From: Phascolomyces articulosus | Lineage: Eukaryota > Mucoromycota > Mucoromycetes > Mucorales > Lichtheimiaceae | Direction: 5' to 3' | DNA: 64,000 nt | NCBI GenBank assembly: GCA_025677815.1 | Contig: JAIXMP010000013.1 | Coordinates: forward strand, 186,001 to 250,000 | Translations under genes and position numbers: made by a program | Notes under the pieces: model-generated | Database searches by the model: none | What the model saw: only the letters and a program-made list of their open reading frames with translations | Told to the model about the DNA's origin: nothing | Shown: positions 32,954 through 44,591 of the stretch, in pieces | Numbering within the stretch: position 1 is the stretch's first letter | Layout: every line of letters starts with the position of its first letter

Positions 32954-33536
32954 GTTTCAATATTAAGCATATTTTACAACAACAATAACAAAAGGGGACA
33001 AGTCTATTTTTCTTTTTTTTTACATTTCCCAATCTTTCATTTTTAACATCATGTTTAGATATCCAAAAAAACCATCTTTAGCTTCTTCTGTGTTCTTTCT
33101 ATTTCTATCCATCTCTTATATTCTCCTTCCCTTTTTATATTATTATAAAGCTGATACAAACAAATCAATAAATAAAAACAATATATAATAAATCACTTAT
33201 TCTGATATGTTTGATTAATAAGTGAGGATTGAAATCAAAGCAAAAATGAGTCGGGATTTTAAACACGCTTTTTCAAAATTACGCGCCCATTCATACAGTC
33301 AGCTTTTCTGCACCTGCGCAACTGCTTTTTCTTTTATTCATTCATCTTTCAAAAAAAAAGTAAAAGTTTCCCTCCTCTTTTTAATCTTTCTCTTTCTTCC
33401 TTTTTTATTTTCCTTTAGTAATTGGTAAGTATTCTTGATTCAATCTTAAAATAAAGAAGTTTAATGTCTTTTGTTTTCATTTTTTTGTACCTGATCTAAA
33501 ACTCTATTTTTTCCATAGATCAAAAAAAATATAACC
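32954..33536. other. Intergenic and G3BP leader with a likely 5' UTR intron
   Basis: Contains a pyrimidine-rich promoter/leader. A GTAAGT donor at 33425 and a TTTCCATAG acceptor ending at 33519, just before the ATG at 33537, indicate an intron in the 5' untranslated leader. The ORF at 33222-33428 is read as leader. Confidence 0.5.
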
Positions 33537-35427
33537 ATGACTGCCACTGTTAGCCAACCCGCCCAAAACGCAGTTACCGATACTCCTGTCGAAAACGGTA
33601 CAAAGAGCTCGGCTCCTATTGCATCGCAAGACGTTGGTCTTATCTTTGTACGCGAATATTATACATTTCTCAATAAGAATCCTCATAAGCTGTATGGTTT
33701 TTATGGTAACGATTCTCTCATGGTCAGAGGAGACGAAGGTGAAGTAGCGACAACAATCCGTGGCCAAGAGGTAAATTAATTGATAATTATAAAATGGACA
33801 AGGATGGAGAATGACCATGGACTTAAAAAAGGAGAATGGATTTTAATGAAAGGGGAAGGATGGAGAAAACGAAAGGCAAAGCTTTCAAAGAGAAGGGGGA
33901 AGGGAAGAAGGAAAAAAAGGGGGGAGAGAAAAGAAGACGGGAGAAAGTTCAAAAAAAAGTTAAAAAATAATGTCAAAATTAAGTTAAAACTAAACACAAA
34001 AACTGAAACAAATTATGACGTGTGTGAAATATACATAATGTTACTTAGGAGATTCGTAAAAAGATTGACGAATTGGGATTCAATGATTGTCGAGTTCTTG
34101 TTACTCAAGTGGATAGTCAAGCTTCGGCAAACAATGGTATTCTCATTCAGGTCTTGGGTGAAATGTGTAACATGAATGCACCAGTTCAAAAGTTCAGTCA
34201 AACCTTCTTCCTTGCCCCACAACCCAATGGATATTACGTACTCAATGATATCTTTCGTTTCTTGAAGGATGACGTGGATATTGATTATTATACCTGTGAA
34301 GACAACAATAAGCAAGCAACTGCTGATACTGCTACGACAACACAACCAACAAAGGCGGAACAACAACAACAGCCAGAAACCCCGTTGCCTGCATCAGAAA
34401 CAACAACACCTGGTACTTCCACTGCACCCAATACAACCACAACCACAAACACATCGACAATTGAAACAGCAGAACTTGATAGTACTGCGGCAACGACTGC
34501 ATCGACACCTGTTATTGAACCTGCTCAACCATCATCCACTGTTGTTACACCGGTTGCCGAAACACCTACTACTACTACAATTGAAGAACCTAAACAAGAA
34601 GAAAATGCACCTCAACAAGAAGTAAACAAGTCAGAAACACCAAAGAGATCAAATGCACCTCAAACATGGGCAAATTTGGCAGCAGGTAGAAATGAAAATA
34701 AATGGGGTGGTGGTAATGGTAGTGGTAGTGGTAGTCCTTCAGGTGCTGCTCCTACAACTCCTGAACCTAAAGGAAATACATCACAACAATCATCAAAACA
34801 TACAAAGAGCAATGAACATCGGGAACACCGTGAACATCGAGAACACCGTGAATATCGTGAACAAATACCAAAGGGTTAGTGGCTTAAAAAACGGGTGGAT
34901 AGCAAAGGATTTTTAAATGTGGGGTTGTGGATGGGAATGAAGATGGATGGAAAAATAAAATATTATAAAGAGGATCGATTATCCATGTAAAGAATTAAAA
35001 TAAGCAACTAATACGATGATCCATCATTCTAATTACAATAGAGGAAATGACTGAAGTATTCCTTAAAAACACAAAGAATTTAACAAACGAACAAGTCAAA
35101 GAAGTATTTACATCTGAATTTGGAGAAGTCAAGTCAGTCAACTTGAACCTACAACGAAACACAGGCTTCTTAGGCTTTGTTGCACCTGAATCATGTCAAA
35201 AGGCACTTAATCAACGTAGAGTAACTGTGGGTGAATCGGTTGTTATTGTGGAGGAACGTCGTGCTCCTAACAAGTTCAATCGTCCAAATGGTGTTCCATA
35301 TGAACGTAAATATCAAAATAACCAACATCGTCGTGGCGGCGGTGCACCTCGTGGTGGTGGAAGCAAATCTCGTGGCGGTGGAAATCAAAAACAACAACAG
35401 CAACCACAACAACAACAACAACAATAA
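33537..35427 (+). CDS. G3BP/Nxt3-like protein (NTF2-like domain plus RRM)
   Basis: RNA-binding stress-granule protein and possible Bre5-type deubiquitinase cofactor. Three exons (33537-33770, 34049-34874, 35042-35427) give 481 residues. Residues ~33-155 are an NTF2-like fold (VGLIFVREYYTFLNKNPHKL, FYGNDSLMVRGDEG, SQTFFLAPQPNGYYVLNDIF). The middle is a long Thr/Pro/Gln/Glu-rich disordered region, followed by PQTWANLAA and an EHR repeat. The C-terminal RRM has VFLKNTKNLTNEQVKEVF and NTGFLGFVAPESCQKAL. The tail is RGG-like (RRGGGAPRGGGSKSRGGG) and ends in polyGln. This is the animal G3BP domain order, also seen in fission yeast Nxt3. Confidence 0.9.
34813..34863 (+). repeat. Short tandem repeat encoding EHR units
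   Basis: Imperfect 9-base units (GAACATCGG, GAACACCGT and variants) encode four to five His-Arg-Glu repeats just before the last intron of the G3BP-like gene. Confidence 0.75.
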
Positions 35428-38018
35428 TAATAATTTTCTCCCTTTCTTTTTTAAGCATCCATCCACTCATTCATTTTTCTCTTTTTCTTTAACATTCACA
35501 CCTTCGTCTTCTAGCAAAAACACACTATCACGCACATCTTAACCTTTTGTCCTTTTTTTTTTCTTAGTTCATTTGCTATTTTTTTTATTAAAAAAAGCAT
35601 GAGATAACACAATCCATTTCATACAACAGGCAAAAATCCAAAAAACAAAATATATCTGCAAAAAAAAAAATCAAACTAAACAGACCCAAAAAAATTGACT
35701 GGTATCTTTTTTTTAAAAAAAAATATGAACAGACTGTTTTGTAAAATCATTACTCTTTTATTATTATAATCAATGATTAAAATATACTATTAATCACTTG
35801 TTTATTGTGTGATCATATAACAGGAAAAGTAGTTGTTTTATTCATCACTATCTCATTTATCATTATTCGTTTATAAATATAAAGTTCGTCATAAAACTAT
35901 ATCAAAAACATTGCTTTAGCAACGAGCTGGATAGATAGTTAGAAATGTTTTACATAAAGTGTTGTGAAGGGATATTTAAGAATATTATAGCCAAAGGGAT
36001 ATAAAATACTGTCATTTGTTTATTGATATATTTTTCTCTTTTACAACTTTTAATATAATAGTGGAAATCATAGCATAAGTATATCAATGAATAAATATGA
36101 TCTGTTTATTACTGTTGTGATAAAATACAACAATAAGTACTATATACCTATACATACTTCATGACAACTACTTTTAAAAGACTGATTCTCGATGGAATAT
36201 CATCCCTCCTGGTGTTTAATGAAATGTTGGAGTTTTTATAGCTAGTTACATCTTCAATATGGTATTTCTTTTTTTTTTTTTGTCTGTAGCAGTATTAAAA
36301 GTGCATGGCATTACCTTTTCATTGTATATTTTATAGAATACAATGGTAAATATTCCAATACCCTCGAATCTCATTATCTATTATTAGTGGTTCTAAACTT
36401 TATATGATGGCACATGCATTTTTACTCTAATTTTTAGCATGTACTACGTAGATAATTCTCTCTCTTTTTTTTTTTTTACGTATAATTCAATGCCTTATAC
36501 ACACTCATATTTGTTTGAAAAATAATGATCGTTAAAAACAATGGCAACATATCATTAGCGAAAGATTTTTATAGATTCATCGAGTAAAGGTGGAATATCA
36601 TTGGTATGTTTTAAAGAAACGAGAGGTTAACAATAGCATACGTACCCCTCGAGTATGCTCGAGATATATTACCAAATCGTTGTTTCCCATTGTTTTTCTG
36701 CAACGTAGTGTTTGGTTTAATCAAGTATATTTTGTATTTATATTATTCACCTTCAATAACAATATAAATCTCGCACCTTGAATATAAGCAATAAGTTTCT
36801 TTACTAATGCAAATTTCGTTACTCCACTTTATTGGTAAAATTTTCAAGCCAAGCTTTCAACTTCTAATATTCAATTTTATATATTTATCGTCATTCTATA
36901 GCTCTATTAGACATCAATTTCTTTGTATGCTTACTTTACAGAGGAAAAATTAATCATGTTACTTTACAGTGTTTCAATCGAAGAACATGGATGATTTAGA
37001 CGTATAAATTTCTGCTGATCTATGATGAATGTATTAAATAAAACAGAACGCACAGTACTATCTACATAACTATCGTTAGTATGTGATTGTACTTACTAAT
37101 GATAAAAAACCTTGTTTCTTCTTGAAACTTTCCATTTCCATTAATTCGATTATCATCGTCCTAAAATTGCTTTCCCATATAAATGCATTTGCGGAAATTT
37201 AAAGGCTTTGATAATATTTGAATGGATTTGTTCACATTTGAATACATTGGCTCCTTTAAATCATGGCCAGCTGTATCCAAATGTAAAAAAATGTATTTAT
37301 ATGGGAAAGCAATTTTAGGACGATTACATGACACCACCCCAATTGTCAGCTTCTTGCTTCATACTGTAGATAATTTTAATTAGTATAATGCATAATAATA
37401 TACACTAAAGGCACATAACTATACAGAATTGCTTGTAGGCAATATAAATACTTTCAATCCTTCTAATAGATTCTATTCTATGTATGTATTATATTTATCA
37501 AATTCTACTAACAAATACTGCTCCCATTTATTACTTGACAAAATATCTTATCAACAACATGCGACAAACAAAAGTAGGATATTGCTAATAAAAAAGTTGA
37601 CTAATATGAATACACATTTTATGTACCTTTTTATTATTATATAGGGAAAAAATGGCTTCCACAACAACAAAGCATAGTATAAACTAACTTGCGTAATATC
37701 TAAAAAGTTTAACTGCAGTGAGTGTTTCAAGTTTCTTTTCAGACTACGTATTTTTGACCGATGTAAACAAAAATACTACATAGTGGTATTTGAAGCGTAT
37801 TGTCTATTATTATGTTGTAATGAGAAAACTATATGAAACGAGTATGGTGACATTTTATAGTAGTTATCTAGAAAGTAAAAAAAAAAATAGGCATACACAT
37901 ATGACTGCAACAATGGGACTATTTTTAATGGAAATAGTGTTTTTGATCGGATTTACAAATAAAAGAATGATAAAAAAGTGTATGTGGTATAGTTATGCTA
38001 TTAATAAAGTTCTTCCTG
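35428..38018. other. 2.6-kb AT-rich gene-poor region
   Basis: No gene recognised; ORFs are short, AT-driven and lack domain features. It contains the G3BP 3' flank (pyrimidine and poly-A/T runs up to ~35730) and one MITE, listed separately. Confidence 0.45.
37157..37322. mobile_element. MITE-like element with 34-bp terminal inverted repeats
   Basis: The 34-base ends are inverted copies with one mismatch: the left end starts CGTCCTAAAATTGCTTTCCC and the right end finishes GGGAAAGCAATTTTAGGACG. The element is 166 bases with no coding capacity, and an internal inverted pair (AATTTAAAGG / CCTTTAAAT). Flanks are ATTATCAT on the left and ATTACATG on the right, which could be a slightly decayed 7-8 base target duplication (hAT-like) or only an AT dinucleotide; I cannot decide. 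No transposase is present in the window. Confidence 0.85.
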
Positions 38019-38720
38019 TCAAGGATAGATACAAGGAGCAGCATAATTATTTGTTGCGCAATAACAATGATTGCCAATCGGAATAATATCTGTTACTCCG
38101 TAATAACTATATTGTTGTTGAGCTGCATGCATAGAACAGCAATACAAACATGTCCTCGTGTCTTCTGGTCGTTCCAACAAATATTGTGGATGCGGTTGTT
38201 GATTAAAGTTTTGATTACCTATCATCATCATCATTTGTTCTTGAATACTCCCTTCTCCTACTATTAAACCTTCTTGCTGCTGTTGGGGATTAGCCATATT
38301 TGCTACACTGGGATAATAATACATTGCGTTATCGCCTTGTTGTTCTTGTAACCATCGGTGTTGAAAACTTACTACAGGAGGAGGATAATGTTGTAGTTGT
38401 AAAGATTGTTGTGATAATTGCACTCCTTGATGTTCTTGAAAACCTTCTTTTTCTTCCCACTGTCGCTGTTGTTGTTGCCGTTCTTGTAAAATTCGCTGTC
38501 TTTTTAGCTTGGCACGTCTATTCTGGAACCACGTAGTCACTGTCTTCTTTGGGCATTTTAACGTATAGGATAACTGATCGATCATGTCTTGTCTTGGATT
38601 AGAAGATTGCTGATAGCTTGCTTCTAAGACGCGTAATTCATCCGCAGAAAATCGCCATCGTGATTTAATATTAGGCGACCAAGATTCAACACTGCTATTG
38701 TCATTGTCGTTAAATTGCAT
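38019..38720 (-). CDS. Homeodomain transcription factor
   Basis: DNA-binding protein of 233 residues in one exon. Residues ~20-77 form a typical 60-residue homeodomain: basic start (KSRWRFSADELRVLEASYQQ), helix 2 (RQDMIDQLSYTL), and recognition helix KTVTTWFQNRRAKLKRQ with the invariant W, F, N and R. It is non-TALE because no three-residue loop insertion is visible. The remainder is Gln/Tyr/Met-rich (polyQ runs, MMMM, LQLQHYPPP), like an activation region, and the C-terminus has several Cys (CLYCCSMH, HCYC). I start at 38720 (MQFNDNDN); an in-frame extension to 38957 would add a hydrophobic, Phe/Ile-rich stretch that looks like leader sequence. Confidence 0.88.
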   Translation of the reverse strand: MQFNDNDNSSVESWSPNIKSRWRFSADELRVLEASYQQSSNPRQDMIDQLSYTLKCPKKTVTTWFQNRRAKLKRQRILQERQQQQRQWEEKEGFQEHQGVQLSQQSLQLQHYPPPVVSFQHRWLQEQQGDNAMYYYPSVANMANPQQQQEGLIVGEGSIQEQMMMMIGNQNFNQQPHPQYLLERPEDTRTCLYCCSMHAAQQQYSYYGVTDIIPIGNHCYCATNNYAAPCIYP

Positions 38721-39126
38721 CGTGCTCTTTGATAATTCAAAAAAAAAGAATAAAAGGAACTTAAAGAATAGAAGGAGTACAATCCGAATAAGATTGGTAC
38801 TATAATACATACATATATATATGAAATCATTATCGATTGTAAAATTGCATAAATCATCAATTAAAAAAATGATTAAGTAATTGTTTTTTTCTTGTCGCAT
38901 TCTCTTTTTCTCTCTACCGTTCTTCCTCCCCCTTCGTTCATTCTCCTCCAAATTCATGCTTCCATGAATCGATCATGAGGGGCTATTTTTTTATGTAACA
39001 ATTTTAAATAGGAATAGTAGTCTAGCTTAAGAAATAAATCAGGCTATATTTCTTTTTTCTTTTTTACAACAGCAAAGATAGATTTAAATATACTTGTATA
39101 GCAATAGAGTGGAGTTTTAGAATATA
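38721..39126. other. Intergenic: homeobox gene promoter
   Basis: Leader and promoter of the homeobox gene and 3' flank of the RING-CH gene. Pyrimidine/purine-rich tract at 38895-38950; no gene seen. Confidence 0.35.
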
Positions 39127-40008
39127 TTATACTTTTGAAGAAGAAGGATTAGATGATAAAGAAGAGAATGGTCTGACACTAAGTATACGAAAACATATAT
39201 GGTGTAATAAACAAGCCCAAATCCAAGAATAAAATAATAAATAAGTCCCTAATGTCAGACCTATCAAAGTTAAACAAGTACAAATGAATGATTTTCTTAG
39301 CCATTCTGGCATTCTTGTATTATCATCGTCTTTATGAAGCAAAGATTCCAAATTAACATGAATGATATCATTTAAAACATGAATTGTACGTTCTAATCCA
39401 ATCACGCCACAAACGCCTACAATATAAACGAGACCCAATAAGGCTTCACCGGCTGCACCCGTTGCATAATGAACCAATTGTAGCCATTCCATAATTTGTT
39501 GCATTTCATGGTCTTGCCATGTTTCATCACCATCCAATTTGGAACCTGCTTCATTTCCTAGACCTAATTTATCCAACGCAGACCCCAATTGAGCGAGACC
39601 AAATATGAGACCGACCACAGAACCCAGACTGAGTAAATGTGTCATTAAACAAACCCATCTACTGGCAAATAGTCGTAACCGAGTCTTGTAAACGTAACCG
39701 CATATTTCACAATCAATTTCTTTTTGTTTATAGTGGGTAAGACAAGTTAAATGAACTCTTTGTGGACAGGGACATGTTCGAATATGATGCGGTCGACTTT
39801 TATGGATAAGATATGGGATAATGGGAAAAAAAGATGGTCGTTTTCTTTGTTGCTGATGGTGACTATTATTAGGATTATTATTGGTATTGTTGGTATTAGA
39901 ATTAGCTGTACATATTGGGCATGGTCGTCGTTTATGGCTAGATCGTCGTTCTTGAATTGCATAAGGTGGGGGATTTAATAAATCAGTAGGTGAGCCTGGA
40001 TAGAGCAT
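39127..40008 (-). CDS. RING-CH (MARCH-like) membrane E3 ubiquitin ligase
   Basis: 293 residues in one exon. The RING-CH (C4HC3) domain begins CPIC (residues 30-33), has a long loop rich in Asn/His/Gln, then CPCPQRVHLTCLTHY and CEICGYVYKTRLRL. Membrane segments follow: THLLSLGSVVGLIFGLAQLG, GEALLGLVYIVGVCGVIGL and CTCLTLIGLTLGTYLLFYSW. MARCH-type ligases ubiquitinate membrane proteins for sorting. Unusually, the N-terminus carries a PPPY motif (residues 13-16), a WW-domain ligand, suggesting contact with Rsp5/Nedd4-type enzymes. The zinc-ligand spacing of the first pair to the second is longer than usual because of the loop. Confidence 0.82.
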   Translation of the reverse strand: MLYPGSPTDLLNPPPYAIQERRSSHKRRPCPICTANSNTNNTNNNPNNSHHQQQRKRPSFFPIIPYLIHKSRPHHIRTCPCPQRVHLTCLTHYKQKEIDCEICGYVYKTRLRLFASRWVCLMTHLLSLGSVVGLIFGLAQLGSALDKLGLGNEAGSKLDGDETWQDHEMQQIMEWLQLVHYATGAAGEALLGLVYIVGVCGVIGLERTIHVLNDIIHVNLESLLHKDDDNTRMPEWLRKSFICTCLTLIGLTLGTYLLFYSWIWACLLHHICFRILSVRPFSSLSSNPSSSKV

Positions 40009-40400
40009 TTTTATAAATATATATCAATAAATATATCAAGCTAATAAAACTGACAAGAAGATGAATAATAATAAGAATAATGATGAAAGGGGAAAAAAGA
40101 ATGAGAAAGGGATTGATAAAAGAAAAAAATCGTTTAAAGAGAAAAAGTAAAAGAAGGAAAAAGGAGCAAGTTTTTTTTTCTGTTTTTTCTTTTTTTGGGG
40201 AGGATATAAAAAAAATCACTCAAAAGGCGAAAACCGCCCCTTTTTTATTTTCTTTACCTGCAGAACTTTATCACAGCATCGTTGTTTTTCTAATACCAAA
40301 AATATACGCAAGAGTAAGAACTATTTTTATTATATTATATGACTATATTATATTTACTACTATTACTACTACTACTACTACTACTACTAATAAATTTATA
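40009..40400. other. Intergenic between RING-CH and LIM genes
   Basis: Contains the RING-CH promoter (purine-rich on the plus strand, 40080-40165) and an (ACT)8 microsatellite at 40365-40388, just beyond the LIM gene stop. No gene seen. Confidence 0.4.
40365..40388. repeat. (ACT)8 microsatellite
   Basis: Eight pure ACT triplets in the 3' flank of the LIM gene. Confidence 0.9.
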
Positions 40401-42200
40401 TTATTCTCCACATGCAGCAGTCGTCTTGTTGTTGATGGTGGTATAAGTTGTAGAAGAAGTATGGTTCAAGCTAGTATAACTATAGCTATTTGCATCTTCC
40501 TTTTTCTTTACAAGCTATAGAGTACGTAGTATTAATAATCAGTTTATAGTTTATATCATCACCCTTCTTATTATCACCAATACCATTCCTCCTATTCTTT
40601 ATATGAATTTGAAAACAATAAATAACACTTACAAGACACATGGTGCACCATGGTTCCAGTCCTCCCGTGGTTGCATTTTCATGCACAACAGCTGCCGAAT
40701 CTAGTACTTTGGAACACCGACTACAAGCAAGGCATTTTTTATGCCATCGTGTTGCTCTAGGTCCAGGCTTTTCTTCATGAACTGAAATTATTGTTTGTGT
40801 ACAACCAGCACATACTTTTCTCATTCCAAACTTTGGAAGTGGTTTCCCACGTCTACTCATGAGTAAAGAAGGTGGAATGACATTACTCGCCGTGTTGTTA
40901 TTATTATTTGTTGTTATAGGTAATCCGAATGAAGAAGCGATGGATGACGACAGTTGACTCCCCCCGCTTATACTGCTAGGTGCTAATGACAATCGATCCA
41001 TGGAATCAGTAATGGGTAATGATAAACAAGGTTGAGGGGGTGGATGAAGTTGAGGTACAATTTTAGTTTGTCGTGTAGAAAATTGTTGAACTTTTTTATT
41101 GGAACATGGTTGACAATAAACAGCCGTTTTTGTATCTGTGTAAATGCTGGAGGGTTGAAGAGCTTTATGACAAACACTACAGCGAAAACACTGTATATAT
41201 ACTTAGGAATTAATATTATTATTGTAAATGCCATAAGGGATTGATATAATTCTTGAGTTACCTTTGGGTGTAAAGGTTTATTATGGATGACAATATACGC
41301 ATCGTTAATTTCTGTTGAACAGCGTGAACAACTCTTGTTCATGACCATTGGTGAACACTAGATGATTAGAACAACACACGTTAGTATTTATTTATGGAAC
41401 TTAAACCAGTTTATTATGTTTATAAAGAAGAAATTTGATCAACTTACCTTTGGGTGATATATATGATTCATTGAATCTATGTAAAACGATGTATTTTCAA
41501 ATGGTTCATGACAATGAGTGCATCTGAGACAGGCCCAGTGATATCGCGTTGAGCTATCAGGTAAACGTACAATTTTTCCAGATAATGATTTGTTGCATTC
41601 TGGACATATTTTTTTTCTAGCTTCTTTACTTGCAGTCGTGGAAATAGGAGGAGGGGGAGGGTTCGTGATGGTTGCTTTCGGTGGTCGTGATGATGGTGCA
41701 ACTCGTTTATTCGTATCCCATAAAGAAGATAACGTTGTCCTTCGATATCGATTCAACAAGGAAGAAGAGGATGTTGTTGATGAAGCAGGAGAAGAAGGTG
41801 TTGTTGTTGTAGTATTTGTAATGGTTGATGTATTATCATCCACTGTATTCGGTGGCAGTGAAAGTATACTATCGAGGTTCATAAAACTACCCAAATAACT
41901 AACAATTTATTATTTAGTAATCCCATTCAAATAAACTCTCTTTTCATTATGAATCTATTTACCTTGATTGCCATCGATCAATTTTTGGTGCACGTAAAGC
42001 AGACATGGAAGAAGAAGATTTTGATGATGTTGTTGTTACTATAATTCGGAACATTTTAGTAAGCAGTTTTTATCATTGTCACCAAAGATCACAAAAATAG
42101 AGGTCAGCAAATGACAATACGTACAAGGTGGCAAAGGATTGCCACATTTTTTACATTTATCTGAACGATTTAATTCACCACAGCGTTGACAATAAGTCAT
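40401..42200 (-). CDS. Three-LIM-domain protein with N-terminal zinc ribbon
   Basis: Six exons (42200-42125, 42038-41963, 41898-41448, 41357-41262, 41190-40633, 40514-40401) give 456 residues. It begins with a small CxxC...CxxC knuckle (YCQRCGELNRSDKCKKCGNP), followed by a Ser/Thr-rich linker. Three LIM domains follow: LIM1 from CPECNKSL (WACLRCTHC), LIM2 from CSRCSTEI (CFRCSVCHKAL, YCQPC), LIM3 from CAGCTQTI (HKKCLACSRC, WCTMC). LIM domains mediate protein contacts, often with actin-linked or Rho-pathway partners; LIM2 and LIM3 are separated by a Pro/Ser-rich linker. The tail is Thr/Asn-rich. The last exon was fixed by phase: CTATAG acceptor then LVKKKEDANSYSY. I cannot assign a named orthologue. 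Confidence 0.82.
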
Positions 42201-43765
42201 TATTTTATGCAAATATATATTACGAGTTATTATATTAAAGTGCTAGTAAAGAAGAAGAAAAGAAAAAAACCGTGTAAAATGATAAAAGAAAAAAAGCTAT
42301 AGAAAATGGAAAGAAGAGAGATAATAATGTAAAAAATGATTAACATGTCGTTTTCGTAGATAAATAACAGAGTTTGCTGATTGAGTGCAGTTTGAAATGA
42401 GTTGGCTTGTTGAAAGTAAAATACCAGAAAATGCTGTTAGTCACAAACAGTTTAAGAGTAAAAAAAATTGATTAATGTTTTGCTCTAGATTAGGCTTTTT
42501 TATCATTTTTATTGATGATATCCATCATTTATAAACAGAAATCCCTTATATACAATCATTATCATCATCCTGTTACGTACAAATATATATATTCCTTTAA
42601 TTCACTATATAGAAACTAATATACTTCACAAGTAAGGGGTAGCAATTCAGTCATAAACAGTATTATTTACAGGATATATTATATAACATCAAACAAAAAA
42701 AGGGCTATCAACAAGCACATTTTATTTCGGATATTATTCGTTGTTCCTTTTTTGTTGAGTACAATTTTATGACTAGTGTACTATTAACCAAGATAAATCA
42801 GAGCCATATCATACCTTCAAATTAAACTGTTTGGCTTCTTTAATATCGATCAATCGTGTATAACAACACTTTCTCTTGCTTCCACATTCTATATTATTGT
42901 GTATAATAAATGACATAAATAGGGTACTTATTATTATTATAGCAGGACTACGTAATTTATTTGATATAGTATAGTAGATATAGTTAAGAAATAGAAAAAG
43001 CACTTTATCATTTCCCAAGAACCAGGTCCTGAATTACTGAATTCCGAGTATTCAACATTAGAATAATCACCAAAGTATTTGTATACCTTCATTTTGTTTG
43101 CTAACTGTAACAATATTTTTGTTCTTGACAATGACGGGAGTCGCAATTACAATGTTAACACAAGCAGAGATTAGCAATGACAGGAAGAACAAAGTATTAT
43201 TGTTATTTGGATAGTGTTTGATTTTTATAACGATCATACAATAAATAGCCTTTATTGGTTCAATAGAAGATGTTATTTTACGGCTAATATTAAAAAAAAA
43301 GATAATTATCCTCACAAATTAAATCAAACGTTGAAAATGAACAATATCATGTTGAGAAAAATACTGTGTATATGACAATAAAGGGTTTATTAAACAACTT
43401 ATTCTTATTTCTTCGAATTAATTACTTTAAATACTGGTTGTCATTTTTTTTTAAAAAAAACATGTTGCATAAATAAATCGATCAAAATCAGTAGGTTGCC
43501 TTGGTTATATTAACAGTTTCAATCTATGTCATAATAATGATTAATATTTGATCTTTGTTACTATTACTTTCAATGGTAATGTTGAATAAACCACAAAAAT
43601 ACGAGTTTGGACATTTAATTTAAACAATATTAAACTACTAGATGGTAAAACGCGTCCTCTGCCTTTTTATTAATTAATTAAATTTATCAACCAAAACAAC
43701 TTCCAATCCTAATAATATTAAAAAAAAGACAGTTTGGTTATTTTTCTTTTTCGTCGTAATTTTCC
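42201..43765. other. 1.6-kb intergenic region
   Basis: Promoter of the LIM gene and upstream region of paralogue B. AT-rich; it includes a possible small secreted-protein gene (42809-43237, minus), listed separately. Nothing else supported. Confidence 0.4.
42809..43237 (-). other. Candidate small secreted cysteine-containing protein
   Basis: From an ATG at 43237 the minus strand encodes a likely signal peptide (TLFFLSLLISACVNIVIATP) ending near a GTATAC donor. A downstream exon after an AATATAG acceptor encodes ECGSKRKCCYTRLIDIKEAK and then a stop or another donor. The exon join between these could not be fixed, so the full protein is uncertain. It would be about 80-110 residues. I recognise no family. 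Confidence 0.3.
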
Positions 43766-44591
43766 ATGCCAAGCAAACCATCGCGTTACTTGCAAGACCG
43801 ATATAGACGAGCCATTGCTGATTATGAAAGATTCATCAAAATACATCGACCAGATCGTCTCCATGACATTTGCCCTGTATTTCCAGTAACCAAAAGCGAT
43901 TTATGCCTTTATATTGATTATAAAGCACATTTCCGGTATCAAAATTTGCAAAGATACCTTTCAGCATTAAAACTTCATCCTAAACATGGTACTCATTGGG
44001 TAAATACTGTCCTGCGAAGTAATATTGTAGAAGAGAAAAAACGTCGTCTTCGGCTATTGGAAACTTCTCAAGGTATTAAAAAAAACGTGTTAAGATATTG
44101 GATGGAATGCATAAAGTAGAACTTTATCTCCTGACCTTTTAATAAACTCTCCAGATAATAAGCTAAAGTATGGTTATAATTATTGCATCGAAGAACACGA
44201 GAAAATAAATAACGTCTTTTCAGGAGTAAACAAAAAAGGTAATGATATATTGAGCTGATTTAGTCTATATGCACTCTTTCCCTCTTGAATGTTTTTTGAT
44301 TTATAAATATATTTAGGACACAACATTGTAACACCAAAATTACCATCATCAAAAGAATCTCGCATCAAAAACCAAAAGATAGCAGTGCCAATACAAGGAA
44401 ACATGAACAATCAAACGTTACTACATGTTACAACCAAATATGGTATCATTTCATCTAGTCCCAGAAAAATAGAAGAAACTATGCATTTGCGAACTATAGA
44501 GTTAAATGTTAATCAACTTGCAACTAAAGTGCATATCATTCCATATGTAACACCTATATCTTTGCACGCATTGTCGTCTAACTTGTCTTAG
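43766..44591 (+). CDS. Unknown-family protein, paralogue B
   Basis: Paralogue of gene A at 303-1159. Two exons (43766-44072, 44317-44591) join in phase 1 at a Gly codon, the same position as in gene A, to give 193 residues. The N-terminal block reads RRAIADYERFIKIHRPDRL, PVFPVTKSDLCLYIDYK and HPKHGTHWVNTVL, matching A across the whole ~85 residues. The C-terminal block reads QLATKVHIIPYVTPI against LLASKVRVIPYMTPI in A. The acidic/Asn-rich middle of A is missing here. The 244-base intron is long for this window and could hide a small exon. No catalytic residues are obvious; function unknown. Confidence 0.7.

Noticed and set aside
33222..33428. Plus-strand ORF upstream of the G3BP-like gene
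   Set aside because: Sits in a pyrimidine-rich leader ending in a GTAAGT donor; best read as 5' leader with an intron, and it has no domain features.
36648..36664. Two CTCGAG sites forming a short hairpin
   Set aside because: Six-base arms with a four-base spacer are too short to mean much and have no context.
38721..38957. N-terminal extension of the homeobox ORF
   Set aside because: Composition is Phe/Ile/Lys-rich leader-like and unrelated to homeodomain proteins; the Met at 38720 directly precedes protein-like sequence.
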